Of a stretch of 64,000 bases of DNA, positions 1 through 10,199 are shown piece after piece. Location of the stretch: NCBI GenBank assembly GCA_024734495.1, contig JALMQS010000225.1, positions 12,181,573-12,245,572 on the forward strand, in the 5' to 3' direction. Numbering within the stretch: position 1 is the stretch's first letter; the number at the start of each line of letters is the position of its first letter. The stretch is from Forficula auricularia. Its lineage: Eukaryota; Arthropoda; Insecta; Dermaptera; Forficulidae. The position numbers were made by a program, and so were the translations under genes. The notes beneath the pieces were generated by a model, which saw only the letters and a program-made list of their open reading frames with translations, was not told where the DNA came from and did no database searches.

Positions 1-467
1 CGCATATATTGTTAGCATGACTTGAGAAAGAAAGCAGGTTATCCACCAGCTTTGTCTTTAAATCGATACTGCGCCTGCCCTTATGTCAAGTGGGCAACCC
101 GGTTAACATTTTAAAACCAGTTTTAATTATAAGTTAATAACATTTGCAAAACGGTCTTTATTAAAAATTATTGTGGTATTAGATAGATAGATTCTCTATG
201 TGTTATGAACAATTTGTTATACAAATGGACAATCAGAGAAAACAACCAGCTAACTCACAGATCCAACCCAAAATATTCAAAAGCAACCATAAACAAATAC
301 AATGCGAAATTTATAAAAAAATCAAAAATAAATAAACACAATTCAAAATGCACAGAAAATCAAAAAATAAATCAATATAATAGGTTTTCGAGAAACTAAC
401 ATGGAATCCTGAAATGAACAAGACCTATAGTGACTTGATTACTCCTAAACGGGGTGGTTTGGCCGGG
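1..467. other. no gene seen; AT-rich flank
   Basis: No credible coding frame, RNA gene or intact repeat end is visible. A stretch near 30-50 (GAAAGCAGGTTATCC) resembles the arm of the short inverted repeat at 7559-7684, so a decayed repeat copy may lie here. The open frame near 205-399 is Asn/Lys-rich low-complexity translation of AT-rich DNA and is not called a gene. Confidence 0.5.
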
Positions 468-568
468 AGTGATAATAATGTAATTGGATGTTGATGAAGG
501 CAGTCCATGGTGGTTGTAAAAAATAAGACTATAATGGTTTTATTGTTTTACATTTATTTGTTAAAACC

Positions 569-601
569 GACGTTTCGGAGATTTATTCTCTCCTTCTTCA
601 G
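569..601 (-). ncRNA. hammerhead-like ribozyme core, left arm
   Basis: On the minus strand: CTGAAGA, one extra A, stem II GGAGA/TCTCC with a 7-nt loop, then GAAACGTC. ACGT is self-complementary, so stem III would need an RNA dimer. Flanks give ACC/GGT of stem I. Activity is unproven; the extra A before stem II departs from the classical core. Confidence 0.45.
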
Positions 602-634
602 GGTAACAAAAAGTCAATGAAAGTAGCTGTTACC

Positions 635-667
635 CTGAAGAAGGAGAGAATAAATCTCCGAAACGTC
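635..667 (+). ncRNA. hammerhead-like ribozyme core, right arm
   Basis: Mirror copy of the core in the left arm: CTGAAGA + A + GGAGA/TCTCC hairpin + GAAACGTC. Stem I can form from ACC upstream and GGT downstream, then GTT/AAC across a 3-nt bulge. Predicted cleavage lies after C667. Confidence 0.45.
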
Positions 668-907
668 GGTTTTAACAGATAAATGTAAAACAATAAAACC
701 ATTATAGTCTTATTTTTACAACCACCGTGGACTGCCTTCATCAACATCCAATTACATATTTATACCAGTCCGTCTCCTAAAGAAAAACGCTATCAAGTGA
801 TAATAATGTCATTTATGGACACCTGATCAGGTGCATAAAGCAAGTGTCTAGTGAGCTCAATCTGACAAAGAAAATATACAGCAGAAAGATGTTAAGTGGT
901 AAAAACC

Positions 908-1059
908 GAGGTGTGAACCGCGACCTAATAAGGTGTACACCTACTTCCACTTTCATTTCCAAGTAGAAGACAATAGATGAAGGGGAATTATCTAATGAAT
1001 TCCAAAATAATTCCACATACTTCCAAAGACATGTAGACCTAATTCCAATCGGGGTTCAC
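908..1059. mobile_element. short MITE with GGTG-AACCGCGA ends, copy 1
   Basis: A segment of about 150 bp matches, in inverted orientation, the segment at 45671-45826. Both copies have inverted ends based on GGTGAACCGCGA (here with small changes: GTGTGAACCGCGACC on the left, GGGGTTCAC on the right). Internally they share TTGGAATTACATGG-like and CCCTTCATCTATTGTC-like blocks. No protein is encoded. Family unknown; class II is inferred only from the terminal inverted repeats. Confidence 0.55.
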
Positions 1060-4000
1060 TTTTTGGTAAAAACTAAACCTGGTTCAATGAAAATTGCAGA
1101 AATGCAAAGAAAGAGATGAAAATGTCATTTAGGAAATGCAAAGAAAATTCATTTTTAGAGCCGTTTCGATCCCAGTATGTAAATTCTAAAAAAATATTGA
1201 AGTATGTATTAAAAAAAAAATTACTTGGAACTTAAGAGTTTTCTTTTATTTTAGTCTTATAAAATAATATTTTGTCATAAGGAGTAATTGACGAATGAAA
1301 TTTTTTTAAAAGGTTTCACAAATTTTATAAACAACCCTGCTTTATTTTTGTTCTATGGTGTTTTGTTTTATTAGCTTTAATATGTGTGGCTAATATCATT
1401 TTATATATAATAAAAACAAAGTAAAGTAGCTTTTGATAAATTGTTTTTTAGCATTTTATTACAAAAAGGGAGGGCGAAAAAGAGTATGAGGGAGTTGTTT
1501 AGGGATGATGGATGAATGCCAACCAACTATGCACAATATAGGGGATGAACTGAGCGAGAGAGGGAAGGGTTTATTAAGGTTTTCCAAATGAGTTGGCCGT
1601 TTGTTTCCACCCACACATTCACCTAGCCGACACACACACACAGAATCCTTCTTTTAAAGTTCTCAATAACAAAAAAAACTTTGTTCGACAAGTGTCAAAC
1701 AAAATGAATACTGACATACATGTATAATTGATTACGATTTTTTTTTAACCAAACAAAAAAAAAATTGAAATTCGATTTGAGAACTATATATCACTCTCTG
1801 TACAATACTTAGGTTATTAGTACCAGAAAATACAATATACAATGCTCAAATACGTTTTGAAATAATCGAATTTAATATTAAAATTGAAACCTTTTCAAGA
1901 CTCGGTACGCTTTTTGTACTTTCGGTCAATTAATAATTTTTGGCGCCATTTCCTTAATTTATCCCGCTTTTTCAATGACAATTCTACCATTTAATAAAAT
2001 GTATTAAAAAATATATATACTGAAGTGCAAAAAAATCAATCCCCCATAAAAACTCTATTAAATAGTAAACCATTTTTAATTTTTTTAAAAGGAACCATAC
2101 ATTATTGAAATTATTACTTATTGCAAGTGTAATTGCCACTTGTTGTTGACTTAGCCGTTGATTAATTAGGCACACAATTTGAACTGCCTGAACTTCAGAA
2201 ATAACCATTTTGTATAATTTATCTTTCTATGAATGCTTAATTCGAAATTATTCATTTTATTGATATTTCAAATGGGATTTGATCTTTTATTAAAAATTTA
2301 TTTAAATTAAAGTGATATTGAAAAAGTATGATAATTTGTAATTGTATCTTTTAATATAATTTTACTTGTTTTTTTTTTATAATTCGAAAATTACCAACAA
2401 ATTTATTGAATATGTTCCCTAATAGGGTTAGTTTATGAGTTAATGGAACAAATTATATGAATATTTGTAAAAAAATTTAAAATAATTTGCCATTTAATAG
2501 TTTTCATTAGTGGGTCGATTTTTTTGCACCGTAGTGTATAATTTTTGTAAGCAATTTAATAAATGGTAATTCAAAACACACCTTGTTGGATTGTTTTTTT
2601 TTTTTTTTTACAATTGAAACGGATTAAAATTTCAATAAAATCTTATATTTTCTATATTTTTGAACAGATATTCTAATAACGTTTAAGGAGATAGGTGTTG
2701 GTTCAAGGTGAAAGATTTTTTAATAATAAATAGGTAAGATTTCAAGGTGGGTTCTAACTCCTGACTTTGGACTGACAACCCGAAATATATCGATATCAAA
2801 ACTCACTTTTGTTTCATTTTATTTTACAGATATTCTAAAATTAGAAAGCCTAAAATCTAATCAAACCTCTACATCAGAAATACAAATATTTTAGCACAAG
2901 AACGAACTTTGGTATACGACTTTTCATTCTTAAGTTATCGTGGATATCTGAATAAAAAGGAACAGGCAGAAATACAGACAAATAGACAGAAAAAAAATCA
3001 AATGATTTTTCTCTACGTTTTAGACATTTTTAAAAATAATGAGCAAAAAAAGAAATTTGAAAATTTTCGCGTGAATTCAATACTAGGCTTGGTCAACCCG
3101 GTTGCCTAACTGCTAGGCTTACCGAGAAATTTAGATCAGAACTATTAAGAATTAAGTTGCTGGATGCAAACAGGTGGTAAACCTATCGCTTCTGGCAATG
3201 GCTTACTCATTCATTAATTAAATGGAAGAAAAAATGAAAACTTGGTTGACTTCGAAAATTTTAATGATTTGACAATTTTCTTGATCCGCAAACCGTAGAT
3301 AGTTGACACTTGGGCAAAGATGAAACTACTTTTAATTCATACCAAATTTAAGCTCATTAGATACAACATATTTATTTAAATAAATCTTTCACTTTAGTAA
3401 GCCATGGAGAAATAATTCATCCCTCAAGGCAACATTGCTGATTGCTCTGAAAATTTGATTTCGTATATATATTTTAAAATATTTTATGATTATTACGATC
3501 AGTTAACTAAGTAAAAGATAATGAATTGATTAAAATAAGACAAATAAGGGCTAGATTAGCAAATGTTCAATTAGCTGATAATTTGATAACAACTTAATAA
3601 GTGTCAATGGGCTTTTATCGATTCTTCATTTCGTGTTTAATCAGCAAACAAAAGAATCACGAGTGTGTTAAACATGCGTTAATTAATAATTAAAGATGCT
3701 CCCGAATAGATGGATATTAGAGGAAATAGGTGGATGAGATTGGATATGGGAGAACGTGTATGTGTGTGTGTGTGTAAAGTAAATGTGCAGGGGAGGGTTT
3801 AGTTTCATTTGAGATGCAAATCCTTTGGAAAGTGAAACAGCTTCAACTTGATCCAATCCCGGTCTCTAATGCAAATGAACCTAAAAGGGCTTATCAATTC
3901 CGTGTTTATGCGTCCCGCAATTTAAAGCTATAAATATGAGTGATGGGGAGGGGGGGGGGGGGGGGGGGAATACTCTTTATGAACGAGTAAAAGAAAAATA

Positions 4001-4332
4001 AATATTAATAAAACTGCTGAGTTTTGCATACGACTTTTACTATTTTCAAAAACAAATAAACTTAAAACAAGGTCCTTAGAAAATTTAATAATGGAACACA
4101 TTAAATATATTCTATATGGAGAGTTGTTGCACATTTTTCTGAGCTCGGTTGCAGTGGAGATTCAAATTGGAGGAAAAAGTGAATCTTTTTCAAGACTCGG
4201 TAGTGTTTGTGATTTCGATGAATTAAAAAAAAATATATTATTTATTAAATGAAGCGTTTATTTTGAAAGTGGTGAAGTCCAATTTTGAAAAAAATGAGTT
4301 AATGTCAGTTTTAGTTAGATATAGATATCTTT
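1060..4332. other. repeat-poor AT-rich stretch, no gene seen
   Basis: No convincing exon. Local items: the motif AAGACTCGGTA at 1897-1907 and 4192-4202 (also at 43718 and 56007); a repeat fragment at about 2690-2755 (TTCAAGGTGAAAGATTTTTTAA) matching 45420-45490; a (TG)n tract near 3764-3775; and a poly-G tract at 3944-3968. The purine/pyrimidine-biased segment at 1460-1640 has an open frame that I regard as chance. Confidence 0.5.
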
Positions 4333-4565
4333 TTGACCCTCCCACCATTTTGGGTGGTTAATTTTTGCATTTCTAGCTCTCTAGAGGCCCTCAGATTATG
4401 TATACAAAATTTGGTTGAGTTTGCTCCAAGGGCAAGAATTTACATTTTTCACCCCCCCCCCCCCTTTTTTTTTGGAGGAATTTTTTTAAACAAAAGTTGT
4501 CAGAAATCTCATCCCCTACAACTTTGCTCATTACAAAATTTGCCGTAGAGTTAATACTTTAGGAG

Positions 4566-4568
<3 letters not shown>
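4333..4568. repeat. fragment related to the Helitron interior at 36.7 kb
   Basis: The segment shares GAGTTTGCTCCAAGGG, AAGAATTTACAT, a C-rich tract, GGAATTTTTTTAAACAAAAG and TTGTCAGA..CTCATCCC with the reverse complement of 36660-36810 inside the Helitron. The upper part (TTTTGACCCTCCCACC, TCAGATTATGTATACAAAA) also matches the tandem units at 52429-52805. It looks like a decayed fragment of the same family, cut off on the right by an (AT)n tract. Confidence 0.6.

Positions 4569-4645
<77 letters not shown>
4569..4645. repeat. (AT)n microsatellite
   Basis: About 75 bp of uninterrupted alternating AT, ending in AGATAT. A comparable tract is at 39825-39871. Confidence 0.95.
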
Positions 4646-4647
<2 letters not shown>

Positions 4648-4867
4648 TATCCCAATCAATGGAGTACAATATCCAGATGAATTCGTCAAAATAAAAATAT
4701 CGAAATATGTATATATAAATATATGTAGGTATTTATGAAAAATATAAATACAAATATCTCGAAATAACAAAAACTGGGCTTAAACCACTTTCAAAATAAA
4801 CGGTCCAAATAATAATTCAAAGCACTCCTGTTTGATCGATGATTATTTTTTAATATATTTTAGATAT

Positions 4868-5496
4868 TAGGGTGGTCCTTATTTTGGATATTTTTACGCT
4901 GGCTCATATGGTTCGAAATAAATAAAAAAAAAAATATCCCCCAAGTTTCAAGCCTCTATCTCAATTTTAACCTAGTGCTACACAGCGATTAAGTTCCCCA
5001 TCTAAATAACATGGGGTTTTTAGCATTGAACGATCAATTTTTAATTCCGGCCAAAGTAATGGTTCAAAAAATTTGAAACTCTCTAGACTTTATCCTTATA
5101 ATAGTAGATATCGCTCAGAATTTTTTCAGATTTTTAGCTATTACAATTTTGGAGTCTATAACTTACGAATACTAAAAGATATAGCAGTATTTTATCTGTT
5201 GTAACTCCATATTGTAGTATTTTATCTGTTGTGACTCCAAAATTGTATTAGCTAAAAATCTGTAAAAATTCTGAAGGATATCTACTATTATAAGGATAAA
5301 GTCTAGAGAGTTTCAAATTTTTTGAACCATTTCTTTGGCCGGAATAAAAAATTGATCGTTCAATGCCCAAAACCCCATGTTATTTAGATGGGAAACTTAA
5401 TCGCTGTGTAGCAGTAGGTTAAAATTGAAATAGAGGCTTGAAACTTGTGGATTTTTTTTTATTATTATCGAAATACCCAAAATAAGGACCACCCTA
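4868..5496. mobile_element. 0.63-kb palindromic element (TAGGGTGGTCC family), copy 1
   Basis: The ends are TAGGGTGGTCCTTATTTTGG and its complement, and the whole element is a foldback of two arms of about 300 bp. Arm landmarks are TTTCAAGCCTCTATCTCAA, CATGGGGTTTTTAGCATTG, CCGGCCAAAGTAATGG and GACTTTATCCTTATAATAG, all mirrored after 5180. Full-length relatives lie at 33691-34325 and 43777-44392. No coding capacity. TA at both ends fits a TA target duplication, so a Tc1/mariner-type MITE is possible, but the family cannot be fixed from the ends alone. Confidence 0.8.
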
Positions 5497-5497
5497 A

Positions 5498-6825
5498 TAG
5501 ACATGGATTAAAATTTCAAAAAAATTGGTCGAAAAAATTATATTTTTTATAAATATATAATATAGCGTACTCTATGTATACCAGAAAATTTATAACGCGA
5601 ATTCAAAACAGTAACAAGATAAACTAAAATTTTAGTAGTTTTGAATTATAATTAGTAGATATAATCCAAATTATAAGCTTTTAAATCTTGTTAGTGAATT
5701 AATAAACGAATCATCTTGAGAATTATTTTTCAAGTGCTCTACTTTGCATTGTTTTAAAGGAAAGACCATTGACAAAACCATAACAATGATTACGCCAAAA
5801 CAATAGATTCTTAGTTTTCTAGTTATAATACTAGATCCACAATTTACCATTAATATCTGGTAGAATTTTGATGATGACTTCAGAATCTCCATTTCTATTT
5901 GAATACAAGCAATGTGACTAGAACTCGGAGACATATCTATAAATCAACGGAATTAATTTAAGAAAAATAATGGGACAGTCACATTATGTGTGATTTAAAG
6001 TTTAATTAAGTATCTCGCGCTTCTGTCCTCTTTAGTAATTTTGTCTGAATGAGCATATACATCAGCAGCAGTAACAGTTATTTTGTGCATTCTCAGCAAA
6101 CTATTATCATTCTTTTGTATCATTTTCTCTATAAAGCAACGAGAGTCATTTGTTGAGTTAAAAATGGATCTAGAATTCATAAGATTAAATTGAAATTTAT
6201 GATTCATGATTTAAAAGAGAAAGAAAAAAGAAAGGATGGCGCCCAGAGGGGTAATGGGCAAAAAATAATAAAAAGGAGAGAAATGGATTCTAATTAACAT
6301 TTGGAAAACTTGATCGTGATTCACTCAATCTGGTTCTGTTTTTTATTTTTTTTGCTAATCTTGTTTGAGTCACTTTCAAGTTCAAATATTTCCAGGATAA
6401 GGAAACAAAAAAAGACGTAGAGATTGACATAGCATATGTCTTTAATCTGTAATCGATTTCGACCGAAATCTTACGAATCATATGGCATCTATGGTTTCAA
6501 GCGCTTCTGATATTGGAAACCCGTAGATCATCTAGACTTCCAGGAAGAGGTAGAACAGGGAAAATAAAATCCTTGCATTTAATGTAGCCACACGCTAAGG
6601 GATGTTTCAGAATAAATTCGACTCAAGCCACTACAAATGACCCTTGAAGTAAGTAAAGCGAAACAATTTCGGACAACTATGTATTTGTAATAAGAGAGTT
6701 GAGCTTCTGTTGAAACCAGAGAATAAAGTTTGATATACATTACTTGCGAGGTTGCCAAATTTGTCAAAAATCAAGTAAGGTAAATTAAAAAAAAAATAGA
6801 TTAACATGGTGCAGAATGAGATTCC
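5498..6825. other. no gene or repeat recognised
   Basis: AT-rich sequence with short chance frames on the minus strand (5671-5934, 5995-6207, 6290-6481). None has recognisable domains, splice context or coding-like composition. Confidence 0.45.
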
Positions 6826-7527
6826 TTAAGGTAGTTGTTTCACCATATGGGTTTTCTTAGGAGTTTTTTGAACATATTATTATTTAAATACTTCTGCATC
6901 TATTGGTAGCAAAACGAAATTGATGAAATGGAGATATTAAATTCAAAAGATAGAGTTTTTCAGATTCTTATACATTGCACTATACGGGATATCGGAAAGT
7001 TTACATACATATTTAATTATAATTAAGAAACTCTTCTTACCATTGTTATAAAAAATAAACCAACATTAAACAATAACTAATACATTTTTTAAGAAAATTT
7101 TAATTCATAGTTTATAACACAGTTTCTGAGATCATTAGAAATAAATAATGAAAAATGTATAAAGAAAAATTTACACTAAAAACAAGCTGGCAACAACGTA
7201 TATATTTAATCTAAAAATTGGATTAACTTTAGTACTTTTTTTGACGTTTTTTCGCTTCAGCCATTGTCGCAACAGCTTTTAATCGTTTATTAAGAACTTT
7301 TTGTTTAATAAATCGACCTTTATAATGTATTTTATCTGTCATTTCTATGATAAAAATATTCAAGCTCGGACAATGTTGCCAGATTTGTCAAACAAGCACG
7401 GGATTGGCTAGTAGTGGTACATAAACAGCAAAAACTTTTGGGCTTATGAATTATGAATCCTTATTGTCTGTCCTATATACTCTAGCATTAACTTTTTGCC
7501 AGTATTGTCGTGAAACAACTACCTTAA
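6826..7527. mobile_element. TTAA-flanked (piggyBac-type target) element, copy 1
   Basis: A 694-bp element lies between TTAA tetranucleotides at 6826-6829 and 7524-7527, with inverted ends GGTAGTTGTTTC / GAAACAACTACC. Copies occur at 14878-15580 and, reversed, at 54990-55834. TTAA duplication is the signature of piggyBac-superfamily insertion; the terminal sequence is not the classical CCC type, so superfamily assignment is inference. It contains one short conserved frame but no transposase catalytic domain. Confidence 0.75.
7229..7342 (-). CDS. 37-codon basic ORF inside the TTAA element, copy 1
   Basis: The frame begins MTDKIHYKGRFIKQKVLN, continues with RLKAVATMAEAKK, and ends RQKKY. It is Lys/Arg-rich with no domain I can name. 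The same frame is kept in the 55.2-kb copy with mostly synonymous or conservative changes (GGT/GGA, CGA/AGA, ATT/ATA, AAA/AAG, TTA/TTG), whereas the 14.9-kb copy has a stop after codon 18. This suggests the remaining N-terminal part of a transposase, or a captured exon, retained after internal deletion. Expression is unproven. Confidence 0.35.
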   Translation of the reverse strand: MTDKIHYKGRFIKQKVLNKRLKAVATMAEAKKRQKKY

Positions 7528-7558
7528 TTGTTGAATTGAGCTTATGACTGAATTCACT

Positions 7559-7684
7559 AAGAAATCAGGTTACCCGATTCCGCTTGTCCAATGCCAAAAC
7601 TAAACAAAAATCCAATGACCAACTAGTTTTTTGTAAATTTGTGGGTACCGGTTAAGCGGAAGCGAGTAACCTGCTTTCTAAGTG
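7559..7684. repeat. short imperfect inverted repeat
   Basis: Arms AAGAAATCAGGTTACCCGAT and the reverse complement of AGCGAGTAACCTGCTTTCTA flank a spacer of about 65 bp. A related arm occurs near 30-50. Too short and degenerate to classify. Confidence 0.55.
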
Positions 7685-8520
7685 ATTTTAGGTCATCGTC
7701 GTGTCCTAAGGATTGGTATAACCGATTTTGTATGTGCATACAATATTTTTTTATTATTTCCTTTTTTTCTTCAAATATATATATAGGTACAATATATATA
7801 GTCAATTCACTCATTCAACTCTTAAGTTTTTAATTAAGATTCTTCAAAATTTGTGTGAAAGTTTCTATTTTACAACAAATAAAGCATTTTAATAAATAGA
7901 AAATAGTTTTAAAAAGAATAAAAAGTTTAAAAAAAATGTACTTATGCAAGGAAATTTCAATATTTGTATGGTTTTACGAGTGAATTAGCTATTGTTTAAA
8001 GTCCTTTATTCAGAATTTTTGCAAAAAGTATAGACTGAAAATCATTGCATTTATATAGATTATTATCAGTAGTGTCCCCTAACTTGAGCTCTAGTAATGC
8101 ATTCATTGAAAGTACACTGCTAACAAGTACTTTCTCAGCAATAGAAAAAATGTGTTTTTCTCACAACTAATATTTTGTGACAAAGGCCTTTCTTTATTTA
8201 TTAGAAATAGTAATGTTGCAACAAGTGACAAGGACATTACACTTTACTCTGGAAAGTATAAAAGACATAATCCTAACCGAAATGCTTGTAGCCAACTGAA
8301 AGAGAAAATATACAGATAAGAAATTTTTGATGGAGAAATTCCTAGCTTTGCTTTGATAAGCACTGTTTTATTATTATTATTATTTATTTTTTTGTCATGT
8401 CAAGATGTCCTTAATAGCACCTGAAAACCATTTCAGAATTAGATGTCGAAACGTTGTAATTTTTGAGGAGAATATAACAAATACAATTTCTAATCTAGGT
8501 AGATGATTTTAAATTGAAAG
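7685..8520. other. no gene seen; decayed core-like motif
   Basis: AT-rich, with no coding signal. At 8420-8460 a CTGAAAA..GTCGAAACGTTG arrangement resembles a decayed hammerhead-type core but has lost the CTGANGA consensus. Confidence 0.4.
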
Positions 8521-8775
8521 TTTTTGTGCCGAGAGTAGCAGAATTTTTATATATTGAAGGAGACAATAAAAGAGTATGTCTTCAGCTGGAATTATAAATT
8601 TTATTTATTTATAACGAGACTATAGTTTCGAGGGCTTTGCCCTCTTCATCAGTCTATTACAATGGATTCACAGGAATTAATTTATGAATGAATGAAACTA
8701 TAGTCTCGTTATAAATAAATAAAATTTAAAATTCCAGCAGAAGACACACTCTTTTACTGTCTCCTTCAATAGATA
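8521..8775. repeat. foldback element with one hammerhead-like core
   Basis: Arms 8552-8629 and 8694-8771 are reverse complements (TATTGAAGGAGACAATAAAA; TTTATTTATAACGAGACTA). The left end carries GCCGAGAGTAGCAG at 8527, a terminal motif shared with copies at 14147, 42880, 58200 and 63473. The right arm has lost the CTGATGA half of the core. Degenerate flanking similarity (TAGATGATTTTAAATT vs TAGATAGTTTTAATTA) may be an old target duplication. Confidence 0.65.
8618..8652 (-). ncRNA. hammerhead-like ribozyme core
   Basis: Minus strand: CTGATGA, an extra A, a 6-bp hairpin GAGGGC/GCCCTC with an AAA loop, then GAAACTATAGTC. ACTATAGT is an 8-nt palindrome (dimeric stem III). GA/TC and ATA/TAT can pair as stem I. 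Strong stem II; activity unproven. Confidence 0.45.
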
Positions 8776-9698
8776 GTTTTAATTAACACAGTAATTTTTT
8801 GAATATGAAGATATACTTCATTTTTTAAAGTACAATTTCATAATTCTGGAAGTAAATTACTTTTATTTATTGTAATGACACGTTGAGTTTATAAATCGTG
8901 TTAAATTGTCCCTGTATTCTACTCAAATTTTATATAAAGAATTTTTCCGGAGGCTAGACAGGGTGATCTGGTTTTTAACCTGAGAGTAGACTCGGGTTTG
9001 ATTCGCGGATCATTAATAACGAGCAAAAAAAAATATTTCAGAGGCGCCTCATATAAAGAAAAAATATCAAATAAATCCGGCCTGTGCGTGAGGCTGACTG
9101 ACCACCCCAGGTCATTAAATAATGCCGTTGGTCACGAAAAAGCACAACTCTACTTTCCGAGTATTTCTTGTTCCTTTAAAAGGTGTGTCGCGGGATTCAG
9201 AATAATATTCTAAATTTCATATTAAGAAGAAATCAAGGATCTTAGTAAATATGTTTGTTTTTGTTGTTTTTAAAATTTCTTTAAAATTAATCAAGAACGA
9301 GTCTCTATGTCAGGGTTTCCCAAACTAGCTTCAGCGGAACACAGTTTTTCCGTAGAAAATAAATAAGGGTTATGCGAAGCCTATTTATGACTTTAATTTT
9401 TATCAAACAAGCTCGAAGCAATTATGCTAATATCAAGAAAATTTGTAATTCAAAGACCTAAAATCATCGAAGCCATTAAGAAGATAATTTTTCTTTACTG
9501 TTTTATTTTAAATAAATACCATTTAAGAATAAATGTTTAATTTTCTCGACTTGTTTAATTTTATTTATTATGTATATCTACCTAACCTACAAAATAAACA
9601 AGGTGTTTCGTTAAAATTTCAGGATTTGAGAAGTGTTCCTTTAAAATTTGCGAAGTGTTCTGTCTTAGCAAAAGTTTGCAAAACCCTGCTCTTATAAA
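8776..9698. other. no gene recognised
   Basis: AT-rich. The frame at 8998-9213 crosses GC-richer DNA (CGGCCTGTGCGTGAGGC) but has no domain and no splice context. A phrase near 9311-9345 (CAGGGTTTCCCAAACTAG) is typical of repeat edges, but no full element could be delimited. Confidence 0.4.
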
Positions 9699-9768
9699 AA
9701 TTAATAAAGTAAAGAGAGTGTAGTTTCACAGTGAATGAAATAAAAGTTATAGAGGTTTATACAAACTC

Positions 9769-9799
9769 AATATATTTCGGATTATTATTCCATCATCAG
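9769..9799 (-). ncRNA. hammerhead-like core with 6-bp stem I (left arm)
   Basis: Minus strand: AAACTC (stem I 5' strand), CTGATGA, extra T, GGA/TCC hairpin, GAAATATATT, then GAGTTT (stem I 3' strand, 9763-9768). Stem I is a perfect 6-bp helix, and AATATATT is palindromic. Predicted cleavage follows AUU. Confidence 0.5.
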
Positions 9800-9847
9800 G
9801 AGTTTACAGGTTACAAACTCTCAACTCAGTTTGTAACCTGTAAACTC

Positions 9848-9882
9848 CTGATGATGGAATAATAATCCGAAATACATATATT
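9848..9882 (+). ncRNA. hammerhead-like core (right arm)
   Basis: Mirror copy with AAACTC before CTGATGA and GAGTTT after the core. The stem III segment ATACATATAT is slightly expanded relative to the left arm and no longer a perfect palindrome. Confidence 0.4.
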
Positions 9883-10199
9883 GAGTTTGTATAAACCTTT
9901 TTGTATTATTTCATTCACTGTGAAACTACACCCCTTTACTCTATTAATTAATATCATGTTTCACCTAAAACTTACACCACTTTCCCTAAGTAAAACCTTT
10001 TCAAAATTTCATCTCTTTTCAAAAAATTCAAAACACTTGTTTTTATTTTAAAAATTCTTAGCTTGATTTAATAAAATTATTCTAGCCATCAAGCTATAAT
10101 AGAAAATGTCTTTATTACTAGGTTTAACAACTAAAGCTCGTCGGGCGAACGACAAAGTATTATTGAATTGATACCGATTTTATTTTTTTGACAAGATAA

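Larger units (their letters stand above)
468..809. repeat. foldback element with hammerhead-like cores and 14-bp target duplication
   Basis: Two arms (about 482-610 and 626-757) are near-perfect reverse complements, each carrying GATGAAGGCAGTCCA, AAAACCGACGTTTCGGAG and CTTCTTCAGGG. The insertion (482-795) is bounded by the direct repeat AGTGATAATAATGT at 468-481 and 796-809. The right end reads, on the minus strand, GGAGACGGACTGG, a terminus shared with the elements at 17992, 51178 and 55444. A long target duplication without terminal-inverted-repeat cut sites points to retrotransposition. I infer a non-autonomous Penelope-like or retrozyme-like element; no reverse transcriptase is present. 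Confidence 0.75.
9699..9953. repeat. foldback element with two hammerhead-like cores
   Basis: Arms about 9707-9818 and 9828-9945 are reverse complements (AGTGTAGTTTCACAGTGAAT; TTTGTAACCTGTAAACTCCT) around a spacer of only about 10 bp. A possible 8-bp target duplication AATTAATA lies at 9699-9706 and 9946-9953. Each arm holds a core oriented outward. This is the best-preserved example of perfect stem I pairing in the window. Confidence 0.7.

Noticed and set aside
4531..4770. Minus-strand frame with Tyr-Ile repeats
   Set aside because: Translation of the (AT)n microsatellite.
8998..9213. 71-codon plus-strand frame as a gene
   Set aside because: No domain, weak start context, no splice signals and no composition contrast beyond a short patch.
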